Shown: positions 43,282 through 54,056, counted from the first letter of the stretch. The stretch: DNA of 64,000 bases from Diphasiastrum complanatum (GCA_029204225.1 MU831881.1:34628-98627), one strand, 5' to 3'. The notes: a model not told the origin generated them from the sequence alone. Numbers and translations are program-made.

Positions 43282-44639
43282 TCACACATTCAATGAGATG
43301 TAGAGCTATTGTAGGGTTTAGGACGATTATTGGCAAGTTGTAGAGTATCAATAATAATAACTTACATGTATAAGAATGCGGTCGATTTGTATGGGGACTT
43401 GCACATGCACTACAAGTCTACGTATCCCTGTAGAAATTCGTCCTGCTACCATTCTCTATTGTGTGTTTGACTGGGACTTCTAATTACCTTCAGTACTAAT
43501 GACTAGCTCATCTAAATTTTTATTTATGTAAAACTTTTTTAAAAAAATCCTAAGTTCTTAGTTTCAGTTTTTGTTTATTATCTATGAAATGAACTTAAAT
43601 TGGTGAATTGACCTTATTGAAAATTACATTCAATCTAATTAGTTGCTATATTTTCCTTGTCATTAATAATAGAGGTATTCATTAACTAAGTTGAGTTATT
43701 TCTTGAATGTAGATAATTGACAATGATCAAAGAAACTGCAAATCTTGTTGTACTATCGTATATGCAAATTTGCCAATAATTGAGTACTGCACTTTCATAT
43801 ATGAATACTATAGACATAGTTTAAGAGATTAGCAAATAGAAGTTTTACTGAACTAAGTAAAACTATTGTCTTCCTCAAATCATAGATTTTAGTCTAAAAC
43901 TTACTCAGGGGAGAAGAAAGAGAAAAAACCAGAGGTTGCTGAATATTGGCTCCATTAGAAAAAATATGGGCTTGAAAAAGGGCCTTTGTAGAAGATGCCT
44001 TTTTATTTTTTTCCCCATTTGCATTGCCATGTGGACCAATAGAAATACTGATATCAGTCTTCTACGTGGTATAACACTAATGCCACGTGATCTTATGCTA
44101 GAAATGCAGATTAGAAGACTGTAAAGTCTTTATACATGTAGATACTGGGGGCATGTCCCTAGAAATATTATACCATGTACCAAAGTTTTGGAATACAGCC
44201 CCATTGGGGAAATTTTTTGTTAAGCATTTGTAATTCTATTATTTAGATCTGTTTGTTGTCCATTTGATTTACAAGATAATGTAAATGAGATTTATAGTTC
44301 ACAATAGAGCACGAATGTCTGAGGTTTGACTATGTCAAAGGCCGAAATTTTGCGCTCATGTGTGATCATGTACGAGAGCAAAATTTCAACCTATTCATAT
44401 CATTTACCATTTGTGCAATTTGTGATACTAAAAAACAACATGAAATATAGCACATTCATACATTTATTGAGTTGTAACAAAGAAAGCTTTGTCAAAATAT
44501 AGAGCTATATTGATTTGTGGAGTCGCATATATAGTTCCAATGTTTTTTCCTTTCTTGCATATATGAATATAGATGGTTTGAGAACCTCTTAAGCAAGGAC
44601 AGATGCACTGGACTCTCCTGACAATTGGCCTCCAACATC
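43282..44639. other. No gene seen; AT-rich
   Basis: Neither strand shows a recognisable protein, LTR end or structured repeat. Confidence 0.5.
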
Positions 44640-45310
44640 AGCTATGTAGTCTAGATTCAAAATCAGAGGACAAATCACTAAGGACTAGATATGTTTTGAC
44701 AAGGGTTTGCATTTGAGCAATTTTTCATGTCCATTTGGACTATACTGATTGTTGATGCAATATATGTAGTGATCTGAGAATAGTCCAATGTAGTGTACAA
44801 GGGAGCCATCTTTGGACTCAATTTCCCATGCTTTGCATGCTCCTTCTGCCCTTGCTACATATTTATCTATCTCCAGATCATGCTACATGTGAAGATTGTT
44901 CAATGTCTAGTCAAAATCATGAAAACTATGATCAATTGGCAAATGGAAGAGATATCTTAAATGTGTTCCCTCATCCAGTTCCTCAATATCTGCCAAGTTG
45001 ATGCTCCCTTTAGCTTTGAGCTGAGAGAATTCATATTCCTTTGGGACAGGGAAGTTAAGATTAGATGATGGAGCATCTTTCAACTCGACCATTATTTGTG
45101 CAAGCGCCATTTCATATGTTGTTTCTTCCCCAGCTTGACATAACTCCTGAAGCGTTTGATCAAGGTCTGAATGATCATAAGTATCAGAGCCATTCTGAAG
45201 ATTATGTAACACACTTAGGAAGTCATCTTCACGTAGTCCTAGAATGTGTTTTAGGTCATGAGAAAGTAGATATTCTCTTTTGTTGATGATCAGTGAAGAG
45301 AGGCTCTAGT
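44640..45310 (-). other. Unrecognised coding-like stretch, 132-codon open frame
   Basis: From a stop at about 45307 the - strand frame is open to 44907: INKREYLLSHDLKHILGLRE, DDFLSVLHNLQNGSDTYDHS, DLDQTLQELCQAGEETTYEM, VPKEYEFSQLKAKGSINLAD. Past the stop the same frame continues protein-like (DLEIDKYVARAEGACKAWEI, SKDGSLVHYIGLFSDHYIY). Upstream in another frame, VNLLLFQQYESCSEPHLQA (about 45345-45410) also looks coding. It resembles neither copia nor gypsy proteins, so it may be a host gene or pseudogene. Family unknown. Confidence 0.4.
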
Positions 45311-45489
45311 TGTCAATGTTATTGCTTCATGTTCATTGAACTCTTTTGAGCTTGCAGATGAGGTTCTGAACATGATTCATATTGTTGAAATAACAGCAAA
45401 TTGACTCCAATAGATCCTAAAAATGATGGAGAAAGCATAATCAAGATCATAAAGCTAGAACACAAAAGTCTCTAACTTATCTATGTACA

Positions 45490-46110
45490 TTTTGGCCTCA
45501 TTGTTAGAGCTTTATACTCGCCTTCGGTAGAAGAGAGTGAGATAGTTTCTTGGTTTTTTTTTATAACCAAGAAACAGCCCCTTCACCAATAAATGTAGTA
45601 AAGGAACTTGTAGACTTTCAATCCCTCTTGTCACCTACAAAATCTGAGTCACTATATGCATCCAAGTTAATTACATCCCCTCTATAGAGAATTCCATGAT
45701 CTAGAGTGGCTGAGAGGTATCTCAAGATCCTTCTTTTTTTGCACTTTTCCAATGTATGATCAATGGATCTTGCATGTATTGACTAAGCCTACATACACTA
45801 AAGCATAAATCAGGTCTAGTTATGGTAATCCACATCAATGAGCCTATAAGTTTTCTAGAAAGAGTGATGTCCATGAAGGATCCTTCATCACCACTTAGAT
45901 TGACAAATGAAGATGAAATATGAAGCTCTAAGTACTTCTATGCCCAATATGAAGTGAAGTTGACCATGATCTACCATCTTGAACTCTAAAGATAGATCTT
46001 CCTTAGTTTTCTCTATGCCAACAATGCTATCATATCCAACAATGAAGATGACAAAATGAGATTTGAGGCCATATAAAAAAGTTTCATCATTTTTTAACAA
46101 AGTCTAACAC
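45490..46110 (-). pseudogene. copia RT-RNase H fragment
   Basis: The frame 45888-46100 gives FLYGLKSHFVIFIVGYDSIV and FKMVDHGQLHFILGIEVLRA, an RT palm in which the YVDD site reads VGYDS. Across frame changes, SLMWITITRPDLCFSVCRLS, HWKSAKKRILRYLSATLDHG and NLDAYSDSDFVGDKRD (RNase H Asp) follow at 45640-45850, then STSSFTTFIGEGAVSWL. Both catalytic sites are altered or out of frame. On the - strand it lies just after an X-type LTR piece. Confidence 0.85.
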
Positions 46111-46119
46111 AACAAAACC

Positions 46120-46650
46120 GATCGATGAACTTTCCAAATTCTATTTATGCCATGTCATTTGAAGGCAATGCCAGGACATTGAAAAACATTCTGCATGCCT
46201 ATAATTGGCTAGTGAATAACGTGTTCTCATTCACATCCAATCCCTTAACACACAAATTGTTGGAATTTCCCTTAAATTCAACTGGTAATGAGGATCTGTT
46301 CGTTACCTTCCTACAGAACTGTTGGCAAAACAGTTTGCAGTTTTGCTCACAATTCCTAACAGGCGACAAAAGGGAAAAATGTGACACTGCATTTTTTACA
46401 TGCAATTCCTGAAAGGCGGCAAAAGCGAAAATGCGACTCTGCATTTTTACATGCAATTCCTGACAGGCGACAAAAGAGAAAAATGCGACTCTACATTTTT
46501 ACGTGCAATTCCTGACAGGGCGACAAATGTGACTAAACCCTAAACCACAAAAAGGTCCTATGAGGTGGTTCAATTTTGTAGAACAACTAAAAAATTACCT
46601 TATTTTATTTTATCTATATATATTTTGTTTAGCTAGCCATGAGTAATAGA
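46120..46650 (-). repeat. LTR fragment of the copia X type
   Basis: Shares with the X-family LTR the ATTCCTGACAGG / TGCATTTTTAC repeat in the same relative orientation, and a TATCTATATATAT box near 46610. The ends are not defined. It sits directly upstream (- strand) of the copia RT fragment. Confidence 0.5.
46341..46520. repeat. 52-bp minisatellite, 3+ units
   Basis: AATTCCTGACAGGCGACAAA recurs with starts at 46351, 46404, 46455 and 46507 (spacing 53, 51, 52), each unit also holding AAAATGCGACTCTGCATTTT. Confidence 0.93.
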
Positions 46651-46659
46651 TTGTGAAAA

Positions 46660-47835
46660 AAAAAACTCGCAAAACTCGCTTTCATTTACTCGCAGAATGT
46701 CTGAACTCGATAAGGTTCTGGTTCCATTAGATTCGCAGGAGGAGCACTCTGTCTCGTTGGAGCTGGTAGAGCTAGTTGCTCTAGAAATCCAAGGGCAAAA
46801 TTGAAAGGCTTTCCTTCAGAACCCTTTGAATAAGTAGTTTGATACTGAAGCTTAGCATACCTCTGCTGAATAATCCGAGGATTAAATTAGCAGAAGGCTG
46901 TTTCATGTCCCGTAAAGTTACACAGATGACAAATAGTATTCATCATTCGTTGTTTTAACATTGGACATTCATTCATAGTGTGATTGCCCGCACAAATTGA
47001 ACACCAGACATTTTCTCGGCTAGAAAAAGTCTTTGCAAACTTTTCAGGTTCTTTGTTTGCTTTACCATGGAATCCTTCCAAGGCTTTCAGCTTTTTGCCG
47101 AGTTGAGACTGCATTTTTTCCAGTTGCGTCTGCTGCTTTTGACCAAGTTTCTCGAACTCATCGATCATCTTCTCTACGATAACATTGATATTTCTTGATG
47201 CAATGGTGGTAGATGTTGTCGTGGTTTGCCCTGCCATATAAGGCAACATTCCAACATTTGGTTTGTCATCAGAATCTTCATCCTCTTCACGAATTGCATC
47301 GTCCATAGCGCTCTGTATTGTAGCGTATTCAGTATGGCATTTCAGCTCGCATCTAATCCTTTTAGGTAGACCTGCTAAAAACCACATAATCAAAGCATCA
47401 TCATTGATTAGATCGGGATCACACTCAGATTTGAGGTGTTTAACCCGTTCAATATAATCTCGTACTGCTTCTTTCGTTCCCATTTTAATTTCACTTAAAA
47501 GGAGAAAGAGATCTTCCATAAATTTCTTGGGCTTAAATCTTGTAATGAGAGCGACTTTAACACTTTCCAATCCATGCATTCTGCTTCCTCTTGGTTATAA
47601 AACCAATCCTAAGCAGCTCCAGTTACGGCCATAGGGAATAACTGAAGTTTATCTTGTGGAAATACTTCGTCATAAACCCTACATGATTATGAAAAGATAT
47701 GGAAAAATCTGATGGGATCCGATAACCCATTGTACTTTGGTATATCTAAAACGAGGAGATCTTCTAACAATAATTGGTGGTGGGTTCATTGGTCCTCCTT
47801 CAACCATAGTTCCAAATTATGTCAATCAGACAATG
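46660..47835 (-). pseudogene. Gypsy-2 gag
   Basis: The main frame 46887-47579 starts with the retrotransposon gag domain (VKVALITRFKPKKFMEDLFL, VRDYIERVKHLKSECDPDLI, DDALIMWFLAGLPKRIRCEL), followed by a long Gln/Lys-rich helix and the knuckle VWCSICAGNHTMNECPMLKQ, then ICHLCNFTGHETAFC. The N-terminus (YTKVQWVIGSHQIF...DWFYNQEEAE) lies upstream at 47580-47835 in broken frames. Downstream PRIIQQRYAKLQYQTTYSKG matches gypsy-1 PRIVQQKW. Homologous throughout to gypsy-1 gag but a separate family. It ends near 46660 against LTR-X sequence, so no pol is attached here. Confidence 0.88.
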
Positions 47836-47839
47836 AGAT

Positions 47840-49185
47840 TGGATCTAGATTTCTCAACAAAGTTCTATCTCAGATAAGATAAGATAAGATCAGGTCTGTA
47901 AAATCTCTATCACTTGAAAATAATCAGATTTTTGTTTTTTTTAGAAAAATAGATCTTGATCAAGCGATCGATACTAAAATGAAGATTTTTCAAAATCACT
48001 ATCAAATTATAATAGAAGGGTTCCATATTTTGACAGAGGCTATATTTGGTAGATCGGAACCTGGAAATAGACGAAGGTTGACTGGGTGAGGATTGACTTG
48101 CGGCGAAGGCTCTTCACTACTATTCTTCATAAAATATCACTGATTTGACTGTTTTCTGACAAATCTGGTAAAACTAACCTTTGCCAACCTTGTAGTGAAT
48201 AAATCTGACATAGATAAATATGTGGGAGAACTGACGAAGGTCCCTTGTGACAAAAAATGGAGGTTTTTTTGCACCTTGGCGAGAGTAAAAATTGACTTTT
48301 TGCAAGATTTTGATAGATCTAATCTTTGTCGAACTCACAAATGATAACTTACTATATTTAAAATTCTTAGACAATTTGGCAAAGAATCTATCAAAGAATC
48401 AAGAATAATACTGGTATTTTTGCAAAAAATAGATTTGTTTGACAAAAATATGACAATATGACAATTGACCCTTAGATAACCTTCGCCCAACTTACTAACT
48501 ATCAAAAATAGTAAGTGGGACTGACATAGACTCTGGCAAAGGTTCTTCTCAGAGAACTAATATTTTTGCAAGAAGTTGTAAATTTTCCACAAAAGATTAT
48601 CAACAACTAGATGAACAGTCACTTTGGACTTCTATTTTTGGTATTAATCTTCGCCGACCTGGCAATAGATAGATCTAAATTACACCTATGCACAGTGAAT
48701 CAGGCAAAGATTTTTTTTCTGTATTTTTAGGATTTTGATGGTTTTTTAGTGTTTTTTGATGGTTTTTTTTTTTTTTATATTTTTGCAAATCTGTTGGAAA
48801 TTAACCTTCGCCCTTCAATCTGAAGGTTCTGTGAGAGAAACCGAAGGTGTCTTCAACTCGGTGAAGGTTTCTTGTAAGAGGGTAAAAAGTTATCAACTTT
48901 GATGAGGAATTTGTCTCTTTTTTGTTCAAATCTAATAGAACTGACCTATTTTTGTTGTTTTTTTTATTTCTCATATCCAAATGGATCTTAAGAATTGTGA
49001 TATGAATAGCCTTCCCTGCTCAACAATCAGATTAGATTTCAAGCAAGAAGATTCACTCACATCAAGCAAAATCACCCTTAATCTAATCCTATAATGTAAT
49101 TTTAACCCTATTCATGCCAAAACAAGATGCCTAATGCAAGCTAACATTCATCCAAATATGCTGCAATCTGATAAATTGGCATAGC
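47840..49185 (-). other. Gypsy-2 leader with a scattered GCGAAGGTT motif array
   Basis: Noncoding between gag and primer site. Variants of GGCGAAGGTT/GGCAAAGGTT and the inverse AACCTTCGCC occur a dozen or so times from 48070 to 48880 on both strands (for example 48105, 48480, 48535, 48650, 48805). AT-rich between motifs, with a T tract at 48765-48778. Confidence 0.7.
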
Positions 49186-49204
49186 TCCCTGGCAAATGGT
49201 GCCA
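49186..49204 (-). other. Primer-binding site of gypsy-2
   Basis: On the - strand TGGCACCATTTGCCAGGGA, similar to the Athila-type tRNA-Asp site, four bases from the LTR end. Confidence 0.65.
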
Positions 49205-49208
49205 AAAT

Positions 49209-49524
49209 TGTAGTGTCTTTATTTCCTATCCTATTCTCAACCCAAGATCCAAACACACAAGCATTAAGGAGATGAAGCTAGTCGTCACGTGGAGGTTCGA
49301 TCCCATGAGAGCAATAGCATAAAATAATCCAGCATGTATGAATGATCCAAGATTAACACTAACATCCGTTAACACTATAGATTAACACTAACATCCATTA
49401 ACCCTGAATCAATGAACACTACGATTCACAATAAGATAAATACTTGCTCCTCTCTCTCTCTCCCTTTCTCTCTCACAAAAAAACATAAGAACATACAATT
49501 CCAATAACGTTCAGATCTAACAGT
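49209..49524 (-). repeat. Gypsy-2 LTR, part split off by copia copy B
   Basis: Starts (on the + strand) TGTAGTGTCTTTATTTCC next to the primer site and holds short CATTAACACTA/CATTAACCCTG repeats at 49360-49405. It parallels the gypsy-2 LTR at 57737-58442 (GGAGGTTCGATCCCATGAGAGCAATAG; CTCTCTCACAAAAA; ATC(T/C)AACA). The homology breaks at 49524 and resumes at 54057, where CAATTAGCAAAT continues the other LTR's CAATTAGCAAAT. Confidence 0.8.
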
Positions 49525-50227
49525 TGTGAAAGTACTGTACTTTAGGACCATAAATGGATCTACAAAAGATCCACAAGAGTGATTGGATGCTTGCTTAACA
49601 ATCTATCAAAAAACTAGACACAAAAAAGTTGATCTAGATTGGCAATTTGACAAACAACAAACATTTAAAAATCAAAAGACTTGATCAACATTGAAATCCG
49701 AGCCCACACGTGTGTAATACAGGCTGTAGTACGGCCTTCAACCTGAGAAACAAGTAGAAATTGATTTGGTTACATTTGGATCACAAAAACTCAATGTACA
49801 TAGTGAACTAGCTTGAGATTGCCAATGAGCTCCAAAATTTTTCTATCTTCTCACTATAGAGAGAGGGAATACATAGCAAATTCGACTTTCTTCTTGAAGT
49901 TAGGTGGATTTCCAGCATGTAATAAGAAAGTTAACTCACTCTCCTTGACCTAAAATAAAACCCTAGTCTATTTCCTAGAGTCATGCTTGGTAGATAGCTA
50001 GTTGGTCAAATTTTCATCTTAAATCTAGGATTTAGGTCCTATAAACTAGGAATCACTAGCAAAATGACATGACCAACCCTATGGACTTGACCTAACCTAC
50101 ATTAGGAGTGGGTTTCCACGTGGCATCTTGGCCTCACATGAGTGAAATCCACTTATGTACAAAATTTACATTATACTACATGGTTTTTGATCAAGCTAGA
50201 TTTGCCAATTTTTGGCAATTCTTCACA
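49525..50227 (-). repeat. 3' LTR of copia copy B (703 bp)
   Basis: On the - strand it starts TGTGAAGAATTGCC after the purine tract (GAGGAG) and ends ACTTTCACA at 49525. Near-identical to the LTR at 53356-54056. Confidence 0.92.
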
Positions 50228-50426
50228 CTCCTCAAATTTAGCTTGATCTATCTACAACTCTCTTGCTAGATGAATGAATGCTTCTAGAAGTGTCTAACTA
50301 CAAACAAGGAACTTTTGAGACTCCAATAGAGAATGATGTCCATGAAGGATCTTTCACCACCTCTTAAAGGATCCCTTACAAGATGTTCCACAAATGTGTC
50401 TATATACATGTACCACACTTCAAAAA

Positions 50427-51194
50427 CTATACATCATGCCAAGCCATGGATTCCAAGGCATTTTGTGCACTTGAAGATACATCAATAAAACTATTAAGTG
50501 AATACATATTGTTGCCAAAGACAACTTGCCTTGCTTGATCCATATGATTGAGCCTAGATGGCTCCATCTTGATGCTCATGGTTCTTCTTGGAGTCCTCGG
50601 GTCTTGAGCTTGCTCCTCCACTTGACTTGACTCCAAACCATCAATGAATTGAATAAGGTGTTGATCCAAAGGTGCTTCTTCAAGTTTACAAATTTTCCAC
50701 TCTTGAAAGATCACATTTCCACCATTGACAAACTCTTTGGTTGAAAACAAGTAGATTCTACAATCTCTACTTGAAGAGTAAAACACTACCATTATTCCTA
50801 TCATTGAAATAGGATAATCTTTGGTCCTTACATTGAAATGATCATGCACAAAGCATGTGGACACAAAGATTTCCAAAGAAAATGATGTTTCATCTTTTAT
50901 GACTCTATTCAAACTATTACAAAAATAGTTATCCAATAAAATCGCTTTATCAACAGCAAATGTAGATTTCAAAGCAACCCATTTCATTGTCTTGTCATAC
51001 AAAGTAATAAACACCATGAATCTTAAAGGTAAGATACAAGTCACCTCATGTCTACTACTACTTTCCAAAAAGTATTCAAAGATAGTAGACTCTCCAATGC
51101 TCACCACCCTTGCAAGATGCACACTTGAATGGACAATTTGCATGCAATTTGATGACTCGGCCATTGTCATTGAGGACTCCCTTGGAACTCTCAT
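50427..51194 (-). CDS. copia copy B distal ORF, 255 codons
   Basis: One uninterrupted frame encoding the same protein that copy A carries in two broken frames. The first half (CMQIVHSSVHLARVVSIGES, YFLESSSRHEVTCILPLRFM, VFITLYDKTMKW) is of unknown nature. The second (FVSTCFVHDHFNVRTKDYPI, FVNGGNVIFQEWK) resembles the end of a copia integrase. A Glu/Pro-rich tail ends QNALESMAWHDV. That it stays open over 255 codons in copy B and is largely kept in copy A suggests it was under constraint when the family spread. Whether it is expressed as a separate product or by fusion with the gag-protease frame is not visible. Confidence 0.7.
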   Translation of the reverse strand: MRVPRESSMTMAESSNCMQIVHSSVHLARVVSIGESTIFEYFLESSSRHEVTCILPLRFMVFITLYDKTMKWVALKSTFAVDKAILLDNYFCNSLNRVIKDETSFSLEIFVSTCFVHDHFNVRTKDYPISMIGIMVVFYSSSRDCRIYLFSTKEFVNGGNVIFQEWKICKLEEAPLDQHLIQFIDGLESSQVEEQAQDPRTPRRTMSIKMEPSRLNHMDQARQVVFGNNMYSLNSFIDVSSSAQNALESMAWHDV

Positions 51195-52156
51195 GATTCC
51201 TCCTTTTGATGCTCCTCCTCAATGCAAGCAATATCACACTTTGCCAAGATCTCCTCTTGAGTGATCTCCTCCTTTGCCAAGCTCATTCTTTCAAAAGCAA
51301 CACTAGCTTCCAACTTAAACAATCTTCCATGTTTAAATCCCTTTGCAATGCAAACATCATTCTTCAAGATGAAGCAAACACCATGCTTAAAGTGGACATC
51401 CAAACCACTTTCTAAGAGTAAACCAACACTAAGCATATTCTTGGTGATTGATGGTACATAAAGGACATTGTTTAGATCCATGCATTTTGAGGATTCTAGA
51501 CACAAAGAGATGGTGCCAACACCATCTATCCTACACTCTTCATCATTTGCAGTAAAGAAAAACTTTTTAGTAGCATTGAAAGAGTGTAAGTTTGAGAAAA
51601 AGTCCTTTTCACAAGACATGTGGGAGCTAGCCCCACTGTCAATCCACCAATTGTCTCTTGAATTGCTATTGCTTGTTGGTAAGGATGTAAATGCCATCAA
51701 GAATACATCTACTTCATCCTCCTCCTCCTCCTTTGCAAGGTTTCCTTGTTTGTCCTCCTCCACTTGTGCTCTTAGCCTCTTGTAGCATTCAGATGCATAA
51801 TGTCCCTTCTTTCCACAAAAGAAGCATTTCCGCTTTGACTTGTCCTTTGAGCTTGATGCATCGTCTTCTTCTTTGGCTTCCTTTGGATGTTTCTTCTTTC
51901 CATTGGTCTTATTTTTTCCCTTGAATGAGAAATTGGCTTTCTCATCACCATCCTGCAAAGACAATGAGCTCATTCTTGCCTTCGTGTGGAGCATCCTACA
52001 CTCTTCAACCACTAATACACTGTGAAGTTTTTCTATAGTTGGCAAAGTGTCTTGGATAGCAAAACTTTGGACCAAATTTGCAAAGTCATCTCCTAGACCA
52101 TTAAGGACAATTTGTACAAGCTCTCCATCATGAATCTTCTCTCCAATGGAAGCCAA
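51191..52156 (-). CDS. copia copy B gag C-terminus, knuckle and protease
   Basis: The open frame 51191-52156 reads ASIGEKIHDGELVQIVLNGL, GDDFANLVQSFAIQDTLPTI, a basic stretch (KNKTNGKKKHPKEAKEEDD), the knuckle CFFCGKKGHYASEC, an acidic linker, then the protease WWIDSGASSHMSCEKDFFSN with catalytic DSG intact, NVLYVPSITKNMLSVGLLLE and HGRLFKLEAS, ending EEEHQKEES. It overlaps the distal ORF by four bases. A single stop (LNR-stop-LASIG) separates it from upstream gag. The protease is probably competent in this copy. Confidence 0.85.
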   Translation of the reverse strand: MASIGEKIHDGELVQIVLNGLGDDFANLVQSFAIQDTLPTIEKLHSVLVVEECRMLHTKARMSSLSLQDGDEKANFSFKGKNKTNGKKKHPKEAKEEDDASSSKDKSKRKCFFCGKKGHYASECYKRLRAQVEEDKQGNLAKEEEEDEVDVFLMAFTSLPTSNSNSRDNWWIDSGASSHMSCEKDFFSNLHSFNATKKFFFTANDEECRIDGVGTISLCLESSKCMDLNNVLYVPSITKNMLSVGLLLESGLDVHFKHGVCFILKNDVCIAKGFKHGRLFKLEASVAFERMSLAKEEITQEEILAKCDIACIEEEHQKEES

Positions 52157-52560
52157 CTACCTATTTAGAGACTTGATTCTGAGTACATAATCTTGTGCAC
52201 TCTCCTCACTTCTCCTCATGCTTTGCAAAATCTGATTTCTAAGCATAAGAACTCTAGAAGTGTTGCTAGATTCATAGACTAATTTTAAAGACTCTCAAGC
52301 CTCTTTAGCACTAGTACATGCTGATACTTCTCTCAACAAATCATTGCTCACATTCATCTTCACACAATGAAGTGCAAGCCTAGATCTCTTCTTGTATTTA
52401 GCTAACTCCTATGCACCCCCTTCATCTTCAATCAAGAACTCATGAAGGTCTTGGAGCACCAAGATTGACTCCATCCTAACCTTCCAAATATCATAATTTG
52501 TAGAATTCAATCTCTCACTAGATTCTAGAAGATATGCTCCAGCAGATCCCATCTTACTAG
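52157..52560 (-). pseudogene. copia copy B gag N-terminus
   Basis: Begins MGSAGAYLLESSERLNSTNY near 52551 and reads WKVRMESILVLQDLHEFLIE, then a stop near 52409. The frame continues as RSRLALHCVKMNVSNDLLRE and VSACTSAKEA, stop, ESLKLVYESSNTSRVLMLRN. So three stops break an otherwise complete UBN2-type gag; copy A lacks about 35 residues present here. Confidence 0.85.
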
Positions 52561-53342
52561 TGACTTCTACAAACAATTGAATAGATTTGATTGACTTGAA
52601 ACTCACAAAGGTCTCACACTTGCAATGTTTCACTCAAATTTGATTTCTAATCCAATAAATGGACATATAATCATAGTTCTATCACTCCCTCACAAAGCTG
52701 GAATGAAGATAAGATGAAGTGAAAACTACTTTCAAACAAAACTTGCCAAGAAATGGATTTGATTGTCTCTAGAAACTCACTAAGGTCTCTCTCTTGTAGT
52801 TTTTCACTCAAATTAGATTTCTAATCCAACAAATGGACTTATAATCTCAGTTCTAGCACTCCCTCACAAAGTTGGAATGAGGATAAGATGATGTGAAATT
52901 TACTTACAATCAAATCTTGCCAATTTTGGCTATTTTTGGACAAAAAATTGACTTAATCTCTTTCTTCCTTCTTGTACTTTCAAGACCTATTTTTAACCTT
53001 AATAGGACTTGAACTTAGCCTAGATTAATTAGATTCCATGAAACAAATTCAAATCTAATCAATGGCAAATGATCTTGGTAGATTATCCTAGGATCTCCAC
53101 CAAAAATTACACCAACAGCTCACAAATTGAATTTATTTGGATCAAATGAATACCATGCATTAAATGCAGGTTCAGAGGTGCCCACACATGTGGATAGTAC
53201 GAATTTGGACCCCTACCAAGTTTGGGATCAAATCTCCTCACCAAAATCAAGATTCTAGCTTGCCCTCTCGATACTAGTTTTTAGCACCAAAACTTGCTAA
53301 AAATGGATTTGCATTAGATCAATGGATTATGCTCTTGTACTT

Positions 53343-53355
53343 GGCTCTGATGCCA
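53343..53355 (-). other. Primer-binding site of copy B (mutated)
   Basis: On the - strand TGGCATCAGAGCC, one base off the normal TGGTATCAGAGCC. Confidence 0.9.
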
Positions 53356-54056
53356 TGTGAAATTACTATACTTAGGACCATAAATGGATCTACAAAAGAT
53401 CCACAATAGTGATTGGATGCTTGCTTAACAATCTATCAAAAAACTAGACACAAAAAAGTTGATCTAGATTGGCAAATTGACAAACAACAAGCATTAACAA
53501 TCAAAAGACTTGATAAACATTGAAATCCGAGCCCACACGTGTGTAATACAGGCTGTAGTCCGGCCTTCAACCTGAGAAACAAGTAGAAATTGATTTGGTT
53601 TCATTTGGATCACAAAAACTCAATGTACATAGTGAACTAGCTTGAGATTGCCAATGAGCTCCAAAAATTTTCTATCTTCTCACTATAGAGAGAGGGAATA
53701 CATAGCAAATCCGACTTCCTTCTTGAAGTTAGGTGGATTTCCAGCATGTAATAAGGAAGTTAACTCACTCTCATTGACCTAAAATGAAACCCTAGTCTAT
53801 TTCCTAGAGTCATGCTTGGTAGATAGCTAGTTGGTCAAATTTTCACCTTAAATCTAGGATTTAGGTCCTATAAACTAGGAACCACTACCAAAATGACATG
53901 ACCAACCCTATGGACTTGACCTAACCTACATTAGGAGTGGGTTTCCATGTGGCATCTTGGCCTCACATGTGTGAAATCCACTTATGTACAAAATTTACAT
54001 TATACTACATGGTTTTTGATCAAGCTAGATTTGTCAATTTTTGGCAATTCTTCACA
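53356..54056 (-). repeat. 5' LTR of copia copy B (701 bp)
   Basis: On the + strand it begins TGTGAAATTACTATACTTAGG after the primer site complement and ends GGCAATTCTTCACA, matching the other LTR and the 701-bp LTR of copy A. Confidence 0.92.

Larger units (their letters stand above)
49525..54056 (-). mobile_element. Non-autonomous copia element copy B, full length 4.5 kb
   Basis: Both LTRs (49525-50227 and 53356-54056), primer site, gag, knuckle, protease, family-specific region, integrase-C-like end and purine tract are present; RT, RNase H and the integrase core are absent. The layout is that of copy A. It sits within a gypsy-2 LTR. Flanks ACAGT (left) and CAATT (right) do not form a clean 5-bp duplication, although an offset ACAGT/ACAAT is possible. 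Confidence 0.9.

Noticed and set aside
46341-46520. Regular ~52-bp repeats resembling a CRISPR array
   Set aside because: The repeats are contiguous with no unique spacers, no cas genes, and lie in a plant LTR.
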